The position numbers and the translations under genes are program-made. The notes beneath the pieces were generated by a model that saw nothing but the letters and a program-made list of their open reading frames with translations, had not been told where the DNA came from and ran no database searches. From positions 992,001 through 1,056,000 of the forward strand of contig CAVSKL010000001.1 in assembly GCA_963728475.1 (NCBI GenBank): a DNA stretch of 64,000 nucleotides, read 5' to 3'. This DNA is from CAVSKL01 sp963728475 [NCBI: Candidatus Eiseniibacteriota bacterium]. GTDB lineage: Bacteria; Eisenbacteria; RBG-16-71-46; JABDJR01. Shown in pieces: positions 50,067-58,246 of the stretch; position 1 is the stretch's first letter; each line of letters begins with the position of its first letter.

Positions 50067-51520
50067 TGCCGTCCGCCGATCCCCACGGTCCCCGTCTCTC
50101 GGAAGACCCCCAGGTCCTGGGCCGGGAGATGGTGCGCGCGCTCCAGGTGGCGCTTCGCACCGCCCGCACCCACGGCTGGAACAACGAGGCGGCCACCGCC
50201 GCGGTGGAGGCCCTGGTCACCTCGGTCAACAACGCCGTGGCCGCGCGGGGCGAGTTCGGCCTCCACGTGGCCAGCGACTTCCTCTACCTGGACGACGTGC
50301 GGCTTCGGGTCGACACCGCCGGCTACACCTTCATGGAGGTGCTGATCGGCGAGCTCACCACCCGCGGGGTCGGGAGCCTGTTCGTGTCGCGGCTGGTGGC
50401 GCCGGAGCAGGTCCGCCAGCTGGTGGACCTCATGAACGAGCAGTCGGTGGGGGACGAGGAGACCGCTTCCCTGATCAACCTCAAGCTCGACTCCTACGAG
50501 TCGCCGTTCGCGGTGGGGCCGGTGCGGGAGATGAACGAGCTCCTTAGCCTCGAGACCGAACAGGTGGACAAGCGGGAGAAGTGCAAGAAGGCCTTCTTCA
50601 AGGCCGTCACCGTGACCAAGGCGATCATGTCCCAGGCCCACCTGAACAAGCGCCTGGAGCTCCGCCACGCCAAACGGGTGGTCCAGGAGATGGTGGACCT
50701 GATGATGGACGAGGAGTTCACCCTTCTCGGCCTCACCGTCCTCAAGGACCACGACAACTACACCTTCTATCACTCGGTCAACGTCTGCATCTACTCGCTG
50801 GCCCTGGCCAAGCGCGCCGGCTTCAGCCGCACCCAGCTCGCCGAGATGGGGGTGGCGGCGCTCTTCCACGACCTGGGCAAGTCGAAGGTGCCGCTGGACA
50901 TCCTCCGCAAGCCGGGCGCGTTCACCCCCGAGGAGTGGGACGTGATGAAGACCCATCCCGAGATGGGGGTGAAGGAGCTGGTGCGGATGCGCGGGCTCTC
51001 CAGCCTCGCCTTCAAGTCGATGTTCGCCTGCTTCGAGCACCACCTGAACTACAACCAGGCTCCCGGGGGCTACCCGAAGCTCCGCAAACCCTACCGCCCG
51101 CACCTGATCGGGCGGATCGTGGCCATCGCCGACGCCTTCGACGCCATGACCACCAAGCGGATCTACGTGAAGCAGGCCACCCCCCGGGACAAGGCGCTCT
51201 CCTACATGATGAGCCAGGCCGGGACCAAGTTCGATCCGGTGCTCATGCGGCTCTTCGCCAACATGATCGGAGTCTTCCCGGTGGGGACCGCGGTGCGGCT
51301 CAAGAGCGGACGGCTGGCGGTGGTGCTGGCGGCCAACGAGGACCCGACCCTCTGCCATCGGCCGGTGGTGCGCCCGATCACCGACATCAACGGGATCCAG
51401 CGGGAGTACCCCGAGGTGGACCTGGCCGGGGTGGACGGCGGGGGCTCCCATCCCGACGAAATCGTGGGGGCGGTGGACGCCGAGTCGATGGGCCTCGACA
51501 TCTCGCGATATTTCATCTAA
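50066..51520 (+). CDS. HD-GYP domain protein, candidate cyclic di-GMP phosphodiesterase
   Basis: 484 residues. An N-terminal 130-residue module similar to that of the upstream HEAT protein (ARTHGWNNEAA, FLYLDDVRLRVD, LVAPEQVRQLVDLM) precedes an HD-GYP domain: YHSVNVCIYSLALAKRAG, ALFHDLGKSKVP (HD), THPEMGVKEL, and FEHHLNYNQAPGGYP (GYP signature), IADAFDAMTTKR. HD-GYP enzymes hydrolyse cyclic di-GMP; all expected metal residues seem present. No receiver or membrane domain. ATG overlaps the HEAT gene stop (TGATG) with GGAGG upstream, so both proteins are made together. Confidence 0.9.
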   Translation: MPSADPHGPRLSEDPQVLGREMVRALQVALRTARTHGWNNEAATAAVEALVTSVNNAVAARGEFGLHVASDFLYLDDVRLRVDTAGYTFMEVLIGELTTRGVGSLFVSRLVAPEQVRQLVDLMNEQSVGDEETASLINLKLDSYESPFAVGPVREMNELLSLETEQVDKREKCKKAFFKAVTVTKAIMSQAHLNKRLELRHAKRVVQEMVDLMMDEEFTLLGLTVLKDHDNYTFYHSVNVCIYSLALAKRAGFSRTQLAEMGVAALFHDLGKSKVPLDILRKPGAFTPEEWDVMKTHPEMGVKELVRMRGLSSLAFKSMFACFEHHLNYNQAPGGYPKLRKPYRPHLIGRIVAIADAFDAMTTKRIYVKQATPRDKALSYMMSQAGTKFDPVLMRLFANMIGVFPVGTAVRLKSGRLAVVLAANEDPTLCHRPVVRPITDINGIQREYPEVDLAGVDGGGSHPDEIVGAVDAESMGLDISRYFI

Positions 51521-51570
51521 ATCACATTCCCAGTTAGGGTTGAGCGTGCGGGGGCGGTCCGGCCCCCGGC

Positions 51571-51599
51571 TTGACACTCCCTGGCCCCTACTCTATCCT
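51571..51599 (+). promoter_or_regulatory. Promoter of the lipoprotein-barrel operon
   Basis: Perfect -35 TTGACA (51571-51576), exact 17-base spacer, -10 TATCCT (51594-51599), 91 bases before the GTG at 51690. A 6-bp GC hairpin (51550-51567 region) precedes it. Confidence 0.65.
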
Positions 51600-51689
51600 T
51601 GCCCCTCGCTTTCGATCACCCCCTCTCGGACTGCCTGGGCAGTGCTTTTTTCCCTCATATATCCATGTCGATCCAGGGAGGATCTCCCA

Positions 51690-52169
51690 GTGCGTAACTG
51701 GCTTAAGGTGGTCCCATGGCTGGCCTTGCTCCTGGCGTGGGCGGCGATCGGCTGCACGAAGCTGGTCCCGGGAAGCGTCGATGACTTCCGTAACGCCGAG
51801 AAGGAGGTCGTGGTCACCTACCGCGACGGCGAAACCATCAAGGGACATATCGCCAAGGGCGAACCGGTCACCTTCACCACCTTCGGCCGGGTGTACCGGG
51901 CCAAGGTCCAGGACGTGGACGAGGCGGGAAACATCGTGCTCAACGACGCCTACGTGCAGGAGGAGTACGAACGCTACTCGCTGCAACGTGAGCGCATGCA
52001 GGGCGCGTCCCTCCACATCCGCGACCGGAACCAGACCATTTCCGTCCCCGCCTACAAGATCGTCAGGGTGGAAGAGGTGAGAGTGGACAAGATGAAGTCC
52101 GCGCGCGCGGCCGGCTTCTGGGCCTTCACCTTCTTCGTGGTGTCCAAGATCTTGAGCGCCAGGCTGTAG
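51690..52169 (+). CDS. Lipoprotein of unknown function
   Basis: 159 residues. Signal peptide with lipobox AIGC (Cys near residue 21), a beta-rich mature part (VVVTYRDGETIKGHIAKGEPVTFTT has an SH3-like look) and a hydrophobic C-terminal stretch (GFWAFTFFVVSKIL). GTG 51690 with GGGAGG nine bases upstream; a longer frame from 51540 would read through the promoter. It is followed by a FadL-like barrel after 34 bases and probably shares its transcript and site of action at the outer membrane. Confidence 0.7.
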   Translation: MRNWLKVVPWLALLLAWAAIGCTKLVPGSVDDFRNAEKEVVVTYRDGETIKGHIAKGEPVTFTTFGRVYRAKVQDVDEAGNIVLNDAYVQEEYERYSLQRERMQGASLHIRDRNQTISVPAYKIVRVEEVRVDKMKSARAAGFWAFTFFVVSKILSARL

Positions 52170-52203
52170 CCGTCTCCAAGGTGCCTACCGGGAGGGTCCT
52201 GTC

Positions 52204-53820
52204 TTGAAATCGCGCACCCGCATTCTTGCGACCCTGTTCCTCGCCGTCGCCGGCCTCCTCGCCGCGCCGCCGGCTTTCGCGCAGGTCGGCCAGGCGGAGA
52301 GGGACACCGTCAACACCCCCGGCCGTTCGGCCTGGGAAGAAGGGCTTCTCCAGGATTTCAACCTGAACCGCACCCTGGTCGGAGGCCGCATCCTGGCCAT
52401 GGGCGGGGCGGGCCTCGCCCTGGAGGGCGGGCCGGAGACCATGGCCCTGAATCCGGCCCTGATCCTCGGCAACGCCCGGTTCATGCTCGAGTCGGAGGCC
52501 ACCTTGCGCAACGGCAGCGCCTCCGTGAAGCAGTTCCCCGAGCTCACCCCCATCGGCCGCGGAAACTTCCTCACCGCCAAGGACTACCGGCTCAACCCCG
52601 GCTCCAGCTTCAACTACAACAACGTCTCCTTCGGCGCGCCCCTCATCCTGCTCGGCGGCCGGGGATCGCTCGGCCTCTCTTACCGGCGGGTGGCCGCGAC
52701 CGGCATCCCCGAGGAGATCCGGGCCACCATCCGGGGCGGTTTCAGCCAGAACGAAGAGGTCAACTTCGGGCGCGGCATCACCCCCGACCAGGGCCTGGAC
52801 GCCATGAGCGTGGGGATCGCGCGCGAGTTCGGGCCTCACCTCGACCTGGGGGCGAGCTTGGACTGGATGAGCGGCACCGCCAAGGTGAGCACCTCCACCG
52901 GCGCCTCGGTGTTCGGAAACGAGCTCCTGGACGGGGCCTCGGACTACTCGCAGAAGGTGTCGGGATTCAACGCGGACCTCGGCGCCCGGATCCAGTTCGG
53001 CAAGCTGAGCCTGGGGGCGGCGAGCTATCTCGGCCACGATCTCGACTTCAAGTCCGGGCGGGCGTTCAACCGCCCCATTCCCACCGACGCCACTGCCGTC
53101 CGCCATCTCTTCATCGCCGAACCCCAGGACATGACCCTGTCGATCCCCACCGTGTTCGGGATCGGCGCGGCCTACCAGGTCGGCGACCGCATCACCTTGG
53201 CCGTCGATTACTGGGCGCGGCCGTGGAGCAAGGTGGACGTGACCCGGCGGGCCCTGGAGCCGGTGATCGGTTTCGCCGACGCCGCCGACTCGGCCTCGTT
53301 CTTCGGGGACCTGGTTCCGGTTTCCGGCACCGACACCTTCAACGCCCACCTCTCCGACAGCAACAGCCTCCGGCTGGGGCTGGAGTACCTCTTCCGCCCC
53401 TCGTCGTCCATCCGGGTGCCGGTGCGGATCGGGTACCGCTCCGAGAAGGTCGGGATCTCCGGGGTCCAGGTGCCGGCGGTCTACGCCGACTACATCGGCC
53501 TCCTTTCGGACTACTTCAAGCAGGTGCAGGCCGGCCAGATCGATCCCCAGACCGAGGCCGCGATCAAGGACCTGGTCGAGCACAACTACCTGCTCTTCCG
53601 CGGGCCGAGCCCCAAGGCCAGCGTGCTCACCTTCGGGGCGGGGATCGCCATCGACGTGTTCAGCGTCGACCTCAGCGTGGAGCACAGCGGTTACGATTAC
53701 AGCGAGTTCTTCCTGAACGGGTTCAACCCCGATTTCCGGTACAACTCCCCCACGCCGGAAGCGGTCCAGGAGCACCGGAGCCTGAACGTCATCGCCGTCA
53801 CCACCCGGATGCGCTTCTAG
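52204..53820 (+). CDS. FadL-like outer-membrane transport protein
   Basis: 538 residues. Signal peptide (1-26, ending AFA), then the pattern GGRILAMGGAGLALEGGPETMALNPALILG, which matches the N-terminal plug region of the OMPP1/FadL/TodX family, and a barrel-like remainder ending in aromatic Phe (TTRMRF). FadL proteins carry hydrophobic molecules across the outer membrane; the substrate here is unknown. The start is TTG at 52204, supported by GGGAGGG seven bases upstream and by the signal peptide. A 9-bp hairpin follows about 90 bases after the stop. Confidence 0.8.
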   Translation: MKSRTRILATLFLAVAGLLAAPPAFAQVGQAERDTVNTPGRSAWEEGLLQDFNLNRTLVGGRILAMGGAGLALEGGPETMALNPALILGNARFMLESEATLRNGSASVKQFPELTPIGRGNFLTAKDYRLNPGSSFNYNNVSFGAPLILLGGRGSLGLSYRRVAATGIPEEIRATIRGGFSQNEEVNFGRGITPDQGLDAMSVGIAREFGPHLDLGASLDWMSGTAKVSTSTGASVFGNELLDGASDYSQKVSGFNADLGARIQFGKLSLGAASYLGHDLDFKSGRAFNRPIPTDATAVRHLFIAEPQDMTLSIPTVFGIGAAYQVGDRITLAVDYWARPWSKVDVTRRALEPVIGFADAADSASFFGDLVPVSGTDTFNAHLSDSNSLRLGLEYLFRPSSSIRVPVRIGYRSEKVGISGVQVPAVYADYIGLLSDYFKQVQAGQIDPQTEAAIKDLVEHNYLLFRGPSPKASVLTFGAGIAIDVFSVDLSVEHSGYDYSEFFLNGFNPDFRYNSPTPEAVQEHRSLNVIAVTTRMRF

Positions 53821-53907
53821 ACGCCCGCCGGAGAACGGGATCCGGCCGCCCCCGGCGCGACGGACCTAAAGTTTCTTGAAATCCGGTCGAAAACCCGGCC
53901 ACGGGCA

Positions 53908-53932
53908 GAGCGGTCCGATGGGCGGACCGCTC
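53908..53932 (+). terminator. Hairpin between the barrel gene and the kinase gene
   Basis: Perfect 9-bp stem GAGCGGTCC (53908-53916) with 53924-53932, 7-base loop. No T tract follows, so either a weak terminator or a leader structure 16 bases before the kinase start. Confidence 0.4.
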
Positions 53933-53948
53933 CGTTCGCGGTTTGCTC

Positions 53949-55073
53949 ATGAAACGCGTTGCATCCCATCTCCCCGGAAGCGGGGATCCCACGTCCCGCC
54001 GTCCCGACATCTATCGCCGGGTGGCCCAACACGAGCGAAGCCTGTGGCTCATCACCATCGCGGTGGTGGTCATGTGCGCGGCCACCCTGGCGCTGGTGAC
54101 GGTGGCCAGCGCCATGGCCGGCGCCTTCCACGGGCCGTACATCGGGTTCGTGCTGGGCGGGGGGAGCTTCCTTCTCCTCGCGCTGTTCATCGTCTACGTG
54201 GGAGCGCAACGCGAGACCCTCGAGCAGAACCGCGCGCGCATCTTCCGCGAGCTGGAGAGCCGCTCCGCCGAGCTGGCCCAGTCCAACCGGGCGCTGGAGG
54301 ACGCGCTCCGCACCCGCGACGTGTTCCTGAGCACGGTTTCCCATGAATTGAAGACGCCCCTCACCTGCATTCTCGCCTACGCGGAGTTCCTGACCGAGGG
54401 CGAGCAGGATCCGGCCGAGGCCGCCTCCCACGCCGCCGGCATCGTCTCCGAGGGGCGCGGGCTGGTGCGTCTGATCGACCAGATGGTGGACGTCACCCGC
54501 TTCCGGACCGGCAGCATGACCCTGCGGCGGGAGATGGTGGACGTGAGCGCGCTGGTGAAGACGGTGGCCGCGAGCGTCCGCTCCGAGGCCGACCGGCTCC
54601 AGGTGGAGCTCACCACCCGGCTGGGAGGGGAGCGGCTGCACGCCCACATCGACCCCGCCCGGATGAGCGACGCGGTGGAGTGCCTTCTCCGGGACGCGCT
54701 CAAGCACAGCCAGCCCCTCTCGCGGATCCTCGTCCGCGTGCGGTCGGTGGACGAGGACTGGGTCGAGATCGCGGTCGAGGACCGCAGCGCCCGGCGCGCG
54801 GACAAGGAGAGCGCGATCCTGTTCAGCCCCTTCGCCCGGATCGACCCGGAGCCCAATGGCCGGGCCGGCGACCTCGGCCTGGGCCTCCCCCTGGTGAAGC
54901 GGTTCGTCATGGCCCACGGCGGGCTCCTCCACGTGGGCGAGGCCGAACCCCAGGGCCTCTCCTTCCGGATCCAGCTCCCCCGGGAAATCCTGGAGGGGGA
55001 TCTCCAGAGCCGCCCCCCCGGGGTCCCGGACTCCGGGCTCGCGGAAATCGAAAGCCTCGACGCGGCAAGCTGA
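53949..55073 (+). CDS. Membrane histidine kinase-like protein with degenerate ATP-binding domain
   Basis: 374 residues. Two N-terminal helices (about 32-58 and 65-85), a coiled coil, then a HisKA domain with H-box FLSTVSHELKTPL (His132). The catalytic domain is unusual: the N-box reads LLRDALKHS, with Asp where the Mg-binding Asn is expected; the G1 box DxGxG is replaced by EDRSARRAD; the F-box (FSPFARID) and G2 box (GLGLPLVK) remain. It may be a pseudokinase, or act mainly as a phosphatase or signal receiver. No response regulator gene lies nearby. ATG at 53949 is preferred to the TTG at 53943. Confidence 0.8.
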   Translation: MKRVASHLPGSGDPTSRRPDIYRRVAQHERSLWLITIAVVVMCAATLALVTVASAMAGAFHGPYIGFVLGGGSFLLLALFIVYVGAQRETLEQNRARIFRELESRSAELAQSNRALEDALRTRDVFLSTVSHELKTPLTCILAYAEFLTEGEQDPAEAASHAAGIVSEGRGLVRLIDQMVDVTRFRTGSMTLRREMVDVSALVKTVAASVRSEADRLQVELTTRLGGERLHAHIDPARMSDAVECLLRDALKHSQPLSRILVRVRSVDEDWVEIAVEDRSARRADKESAILFSPFARIDPEPNGRAGDLGLGLPLVKRFVMAHGGLLHVGEAEPQGLSFRIQLPREILEGDLQSRPPGVPDSGLAEIESLDAAS

Positions 55074-55096
55074 GCCCGCCGGCGGCCTCACCCCCC

Positions 55097-55122
55097 GAAT
55101 ACAATCGTTTCCCGTTGTATTC
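55097..55122. other. Perfect 8-bp inverted repeat upstream of nrdJ
   Basis: GAATACAA (55097-55104) and TTGTATTC (55115-55122) around a 10-base loop, AT-rich in a GC-rich setting. It may be an operator or the end of the kinase transcript; no T tract. Confidence 0.4.
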
Positions 55123-55169
55123 CGGCCCCGTCCCCCGGGCGTTTCCCCCGCCCTCCGCACCTCTCGCGG

Positions 55170-55185
55170 ACACAAGATGTTGTGC
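55170..55185 (+). promoter_or_regulatory. Probable NrdR box
   Basis: ACACAAGATGTTGTGC contains the perfect inverted repeat CACAA-4-TTGTG and closely matches the NrdR consensus (ACACwATATATwGTGT). NrdR is a zinc-finger/ATP-cone repressor of ribonucleotide reductase genes. NrdR boxes usually occur in pairs about 31 bases apart; the second half here (55201-55216) is only a weak match. Confidence 0.6.
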
Positions 55186-55225
55186 CTTGTGTGACAATGG
55201 CCTACAGGAATTGGTACTTTTGAAC

Positions 55226-55253
55226 TTGACGCTGACTTGGGGTCGAGTCTAAA
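55226..55253 (+). promoter_or_regulatory. Promoter of the ribonucleotide reductase gene
   Basis: TTGACG (55226-55231), 16-base spacer, TCTAAA (55248-55253), 52 bases before the ATG and about 40 bases downstream of the NrdR-like box. Confidence 0.5.
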
Positions 55254-55305
55254 CAGGGGGGCACGCCTCAAACGTCCTTTCGCTTCAGGGGAGGTATCAG
55301 AACCA

Positions 55306-58125
55306 ATGGCCAAGAGAACCCAGAAGAGCCACGGCGAACCCGGGCTCGCCGCGTCCCGGTCCGTGACGCGCCGCCGGAAGGGAACCCCGCTGGAGGGCGG
55401 GCTCCGCTTCGAGCGACGGTTCACGCGGCCGGGGAGCGATCCGTACGCCGAGATGGAATGGGAGACCCGGAACGCCCTCATCACCAACGAGCGCGGCGAG
55501 ACCGTGTTCGAGCAGCGGGACGTCGAGATTCCCAAGTCCTGGTCCATGACCGCCACCAACGTGGTGGTTTCCAAGTACTTCCGCGGCAACCTGGGCACTC
55601 CGGAACGGGAGCGCAGCGTCCGGCAGCTGGCGAGCCGGGTGGTCGACACCATCACCGGCTGGGGCGAGGAAGGCGGGTACTTCGCCTCGGACGACGACCG
55701 CGACGCCTTCCACGACGAGCTGGCCCACCTCGTCCTCAACCAGAAGATGGCCTTCAACAGCCCGGTCTGGTTCAACGTGGGGGTGGTGGAACGGCCCCAG
55801 TGCTCGGCCTGCTTCATCAACTCGGTCGAGGACTCCATGGAGTCGATCCTGGACCTGGCCAAGACCGAGGGGATGCTGTTCAAGTGGGGCTCGGGCACCG
55901 GCAGCAACCTCTCCAGGATCCGCTCCTCGCGGGAGCGGCTCCGGGGGGGCGGCACCGCCAGCGGCCCGGTCTCGTTCATGAAGGGCTACGACGCGTTCGC
56001 CGGGGTCATCAAGTCCGGGGGCAAGACCCGCCGGGCGGCCAAGATGGTGATCCTGAACGTGGACCATCCCGACGTGATGGAGTTCATCCGCTCCAAGGAG
56101 GTGGAGGAGAAGAAGGCGTGGGCGTTGATCGAGGCCGGCTACGACGGCGGCTTCAACGTTCCCGGCGGCGCCTACGACTCCGTCTTCTACCAGAACGCCA
56201 ACCACAGCGTGCGGGTCACCGACGCGTTCATGGAGTCGGTGGAGGCCGACGGCCCCTGGACCACCCGGGCGGTGGTGGACGGCGCCCCCGCCGACACCCT
56301 CCGCGCCCGCGAGGTGCTCGACGCCGTCGCCGGGGCCACCCACGTCTGCGGCGACCCCGGCATGCAGTACGACACCACCATCAACCGCTGGCACACCTGC
56401 AAGAACACCGACCGCATCCACGCCTCGAACCCGTGCAGCGAGTACATGTTCCTCGACGACACCGCCTGCAACCTGGCGTCGTTGAACCTGAAGAAGTTCG
56501 TGGACGAGGGCGGCCGGTTCGGCGTGGCCGACTTCAGCCACGCGGTGGACGTGACCATCACCGCCATGGAGATCCTGGTCGGGAACGCCTCCTACCCCAC
56601 CCCCCGGATCGCCGCGAACAGCGCGCGCTTCCGCCCGCTGGGCCTGGGCTACGCCAACCTGGGGGCGCTGCTCATGGACTGGGGCGTGCCCTACGACAGC
56701 GACCAGGGACGGGCCATCGCCGGGGCCGCCACCGCGCTCATGTGCGGGCAGGCCTACGCGACCTCGGCCCGGATCGCGGCGCAGCTGGGGCCGTTCGCCG
56801 ACTACGCCCAGAACGAGGAGCCCATGCTCCAGGTGATCGACATGCACCGGGCGGCGGTGGAGGAGATCGACGCCGGCCTGGTGCCGCCCGATCTCATCGC
56901 CGCGGCCCGCGAGTCGTGGGCCCGCGCCCGCACCCTGGGCGGGGAATACGGTTTCCGCAACAGCCAGGCCACCGTGCTCGCTCCCACCGGCACCATCGGC
57001 TTCCTCATGGACTGCGACACCACCGGGGTGGAGCCGGAGCTGGCCCTGGTCAAGTACAAGAAGCTGGTGGGCGGCGGCATGATGAAGATCGTGAACATGT
57101 CGGTGGAGCCGGCGCTGGAGCGCCTGGGCTACGGCCCGGCCGAGCGGAGCCGGATCCTGGAGCACATCGAGGAGACCGGCACCATCGAGGGGGCGCCCGG
57201 GCTGGCCGAGGAGCACCTGCCGGTCTTCGACTGCTCCTTCACCACCCCCGGGGGCACCCGTTCCATCCACTACCGCGGGCACCTGCGCATGATGTCGGCG
57301 GTGCAGCCGTTCTTGTCCGGCGCCATCTCCAAGACCATCAACATGCCCGCGCAGGTGACGGTGGAGGAGATCGCCGCCTCCTATCTGGAGGCGTGGAAGC
57401 TGGGGCTCAAGGCGGTGGCGCTCTATCGCGACGGATCCAAGCGCACCCAGCCGCTCTCCACCCGCAGGGACGACGGCCGCGCCCCGGCCGCGCCGGCGGT
57501 CCGGGACGTGGTGCCCCGCGCCTACCGCCGCCGGCTTCCCGACGAGCGCCAGGCCATCACCCACAAGTTCTCGATCGGCGGCCACGAGGGCTACATCACC
57601 GCCGGCATGTACGAGGACGGCGCCCCCGGCGAGATCTTCGTGGTGATGTCCAAGGAAGGGAGCGTGGTGAGCGGGCTCATGGACGGGTTCGCCACCGCGA
57701 TCTCGATGGCGCTCCAGTACGGGGTGCCGCTCCCGGTCCTGGTGAGCAAGTTCAGCCACATGCGGTTCGAGCCCTCGGGCTTCACCAACAACCCCGAGAT
57801 CCCGATCGCCAAGTCGATCCTCGACTACATCTTCCGCTGGATGGCCAGCCGCTTCCTCCCCGAGGCCGACCAGGCGCAGGTGGGGGTGACCCGGCGGGAG
57901 CCGGAAGGGGGAGAGGGGGCGGCCGCGGCTTCCCCGGCGCCGGCTTCCGGGACCGAGGCCCCGCCGGTCCGGCCCAACGGCAACGGCCACGCCAAGCCGG
58001 CCGCTCCGTTCGAGTACCGGTTGTCCGAGGACGCGCCCCCCTGCCACGAGTGCGGAAGCATCATGGTGCGGGGCGGATCGTGCTATAAGTGTCTCAACTG
58101 CGGGGCCACCAGCGGCTGTAGCTGA
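55306..58125 (+). CDS. nrdJ: Adenosylcobalamin-dependent (class II) ribonucleoside-diphosphate reductase
   Basis: 939 residues. Makes deoxyribonucleotides using a cobalamin-derived radical and so works with or without oxygen. Active-site features: Cys in QCSACFINSVEDSM (about 168), the NPCSE loop (Cys about 376), and the glycyl-free 10-stranded barrel sequences GSGTGSNLSRIRSS and APTGTIGFLMDCDTTG. The C-terminus has a zinc-type redox tail CHECGSIMVRGGSCYKCLNCG that re-reduces the active site. No N-terminal ATP cone is evident. ATG 55306 with GGGGAGG upstream. No separate small subunit, as expected for class II. Control by NrdR is suggested by the box upstream; I saw no cobalamin riboswitch. 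Confidence 0.95.
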   Translation: MAKRTQKSHGEPGLAASRSVTRRRKGTPLEGGLRFERRFTRPGSDPYAEMEWETRNALITNERGETVFEQRDVEIPKSWSMTATNVVVSKYFRGNLGTPERERSVRQLASRVVDTITGWGEEGGYFASDDDRDAFHDELAHLVLNQKMAFNSPVWFNVGVVERPQCSACFINSVEDSMESILDLAKTEGMLFKWGSGTGSNLSRIRSSRERLRGGGTASGPVSFMKGYDAFAGVIKSGGKTRRAAKMVILNVDHPDVMEFIRSKEVEEKKAWALIEAGYDGGFNVPGGAYDSVFYQNANHSVRVTDAFMESVEADGPWTTRAVVDGAPADTLRAREVLDAVAGATHVCGDPGMQYDTTINRWHTCKNTDRIHASNPCSEYMFLDDTACNLASLNLKKFVDEGGRFGVADFSHAVDVTITAMEILVGNASYPTPRIAANSARFRPLGLGYANLGALLMDWGVPYDSDQGRAIAGAATALMCGQAYATSARIAAQLGPFADYAQNEEPMLQVIDMHRAAVEEIDAGLVPPDLIAAARESWARARTLGGEYGFRNSQATVLAPTGTIGFLMDCDTTGVEPELALVKYKKLVGGGMMKIVNMSVEPALERLGYGPAERSRILEHIEETGTIEGAPGLAEEHLPVFDCSFTTPGGTRSIHYRGHLRMMSAVQPFLSGAISKTINMPAQVTVEEIAASYLEAWKLGLKAVALYRDGSKRTQPLSTRRDDGRAPAAPAVRDVVPRAYRRRLPDERQAITHKFSIGGHEGYITAGMYEDGAPGEIFVVMSKEGSVVSGLMDGFATAISMALQYGVPLPVLVSKFSHMRFEPSGFTNNPEIPIAKSILDYIFRWMASRFLPEADQAQVGVTRREPEGGEGAAAASPAPASGTEAPPVRPNGNGHAKPAAPFEYRLSEDAPPCHECGSIMVRGGSCYKCLNCGATSGCS

Positions 58126-58138
58126 GACGGCGGTGACG

Positions 58139-58165
58139 GCCGCCGCCGGGCGCTCCGGCGGCGGC
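58139..58165. terminator. GC-rich hairpin after nrdJ
   Basis: 11-bp perfect stem (58139-58149 with 58155-58165) and 5-base loop, 14 bases after the nrdJ stop. It lacks a T tract. Confidence 0.45.
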
Positions 58166-58246
58166 GGGAGTTGCGGAAGCGGGGCCCCCTAGCCTTTCCC
58201 CACGGGAGGCCGGGGGGCCGCTGCTCCGGTTTCCGGGCGCCCGCGG

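Noticed and set aside
55074-55305. Cobalamin riboswitch upstream of the B12-dependent reductase
   Set aside because: No B12-box sequence (GCCACTG type) is visible, and an NrdR-like box explains regulation better.
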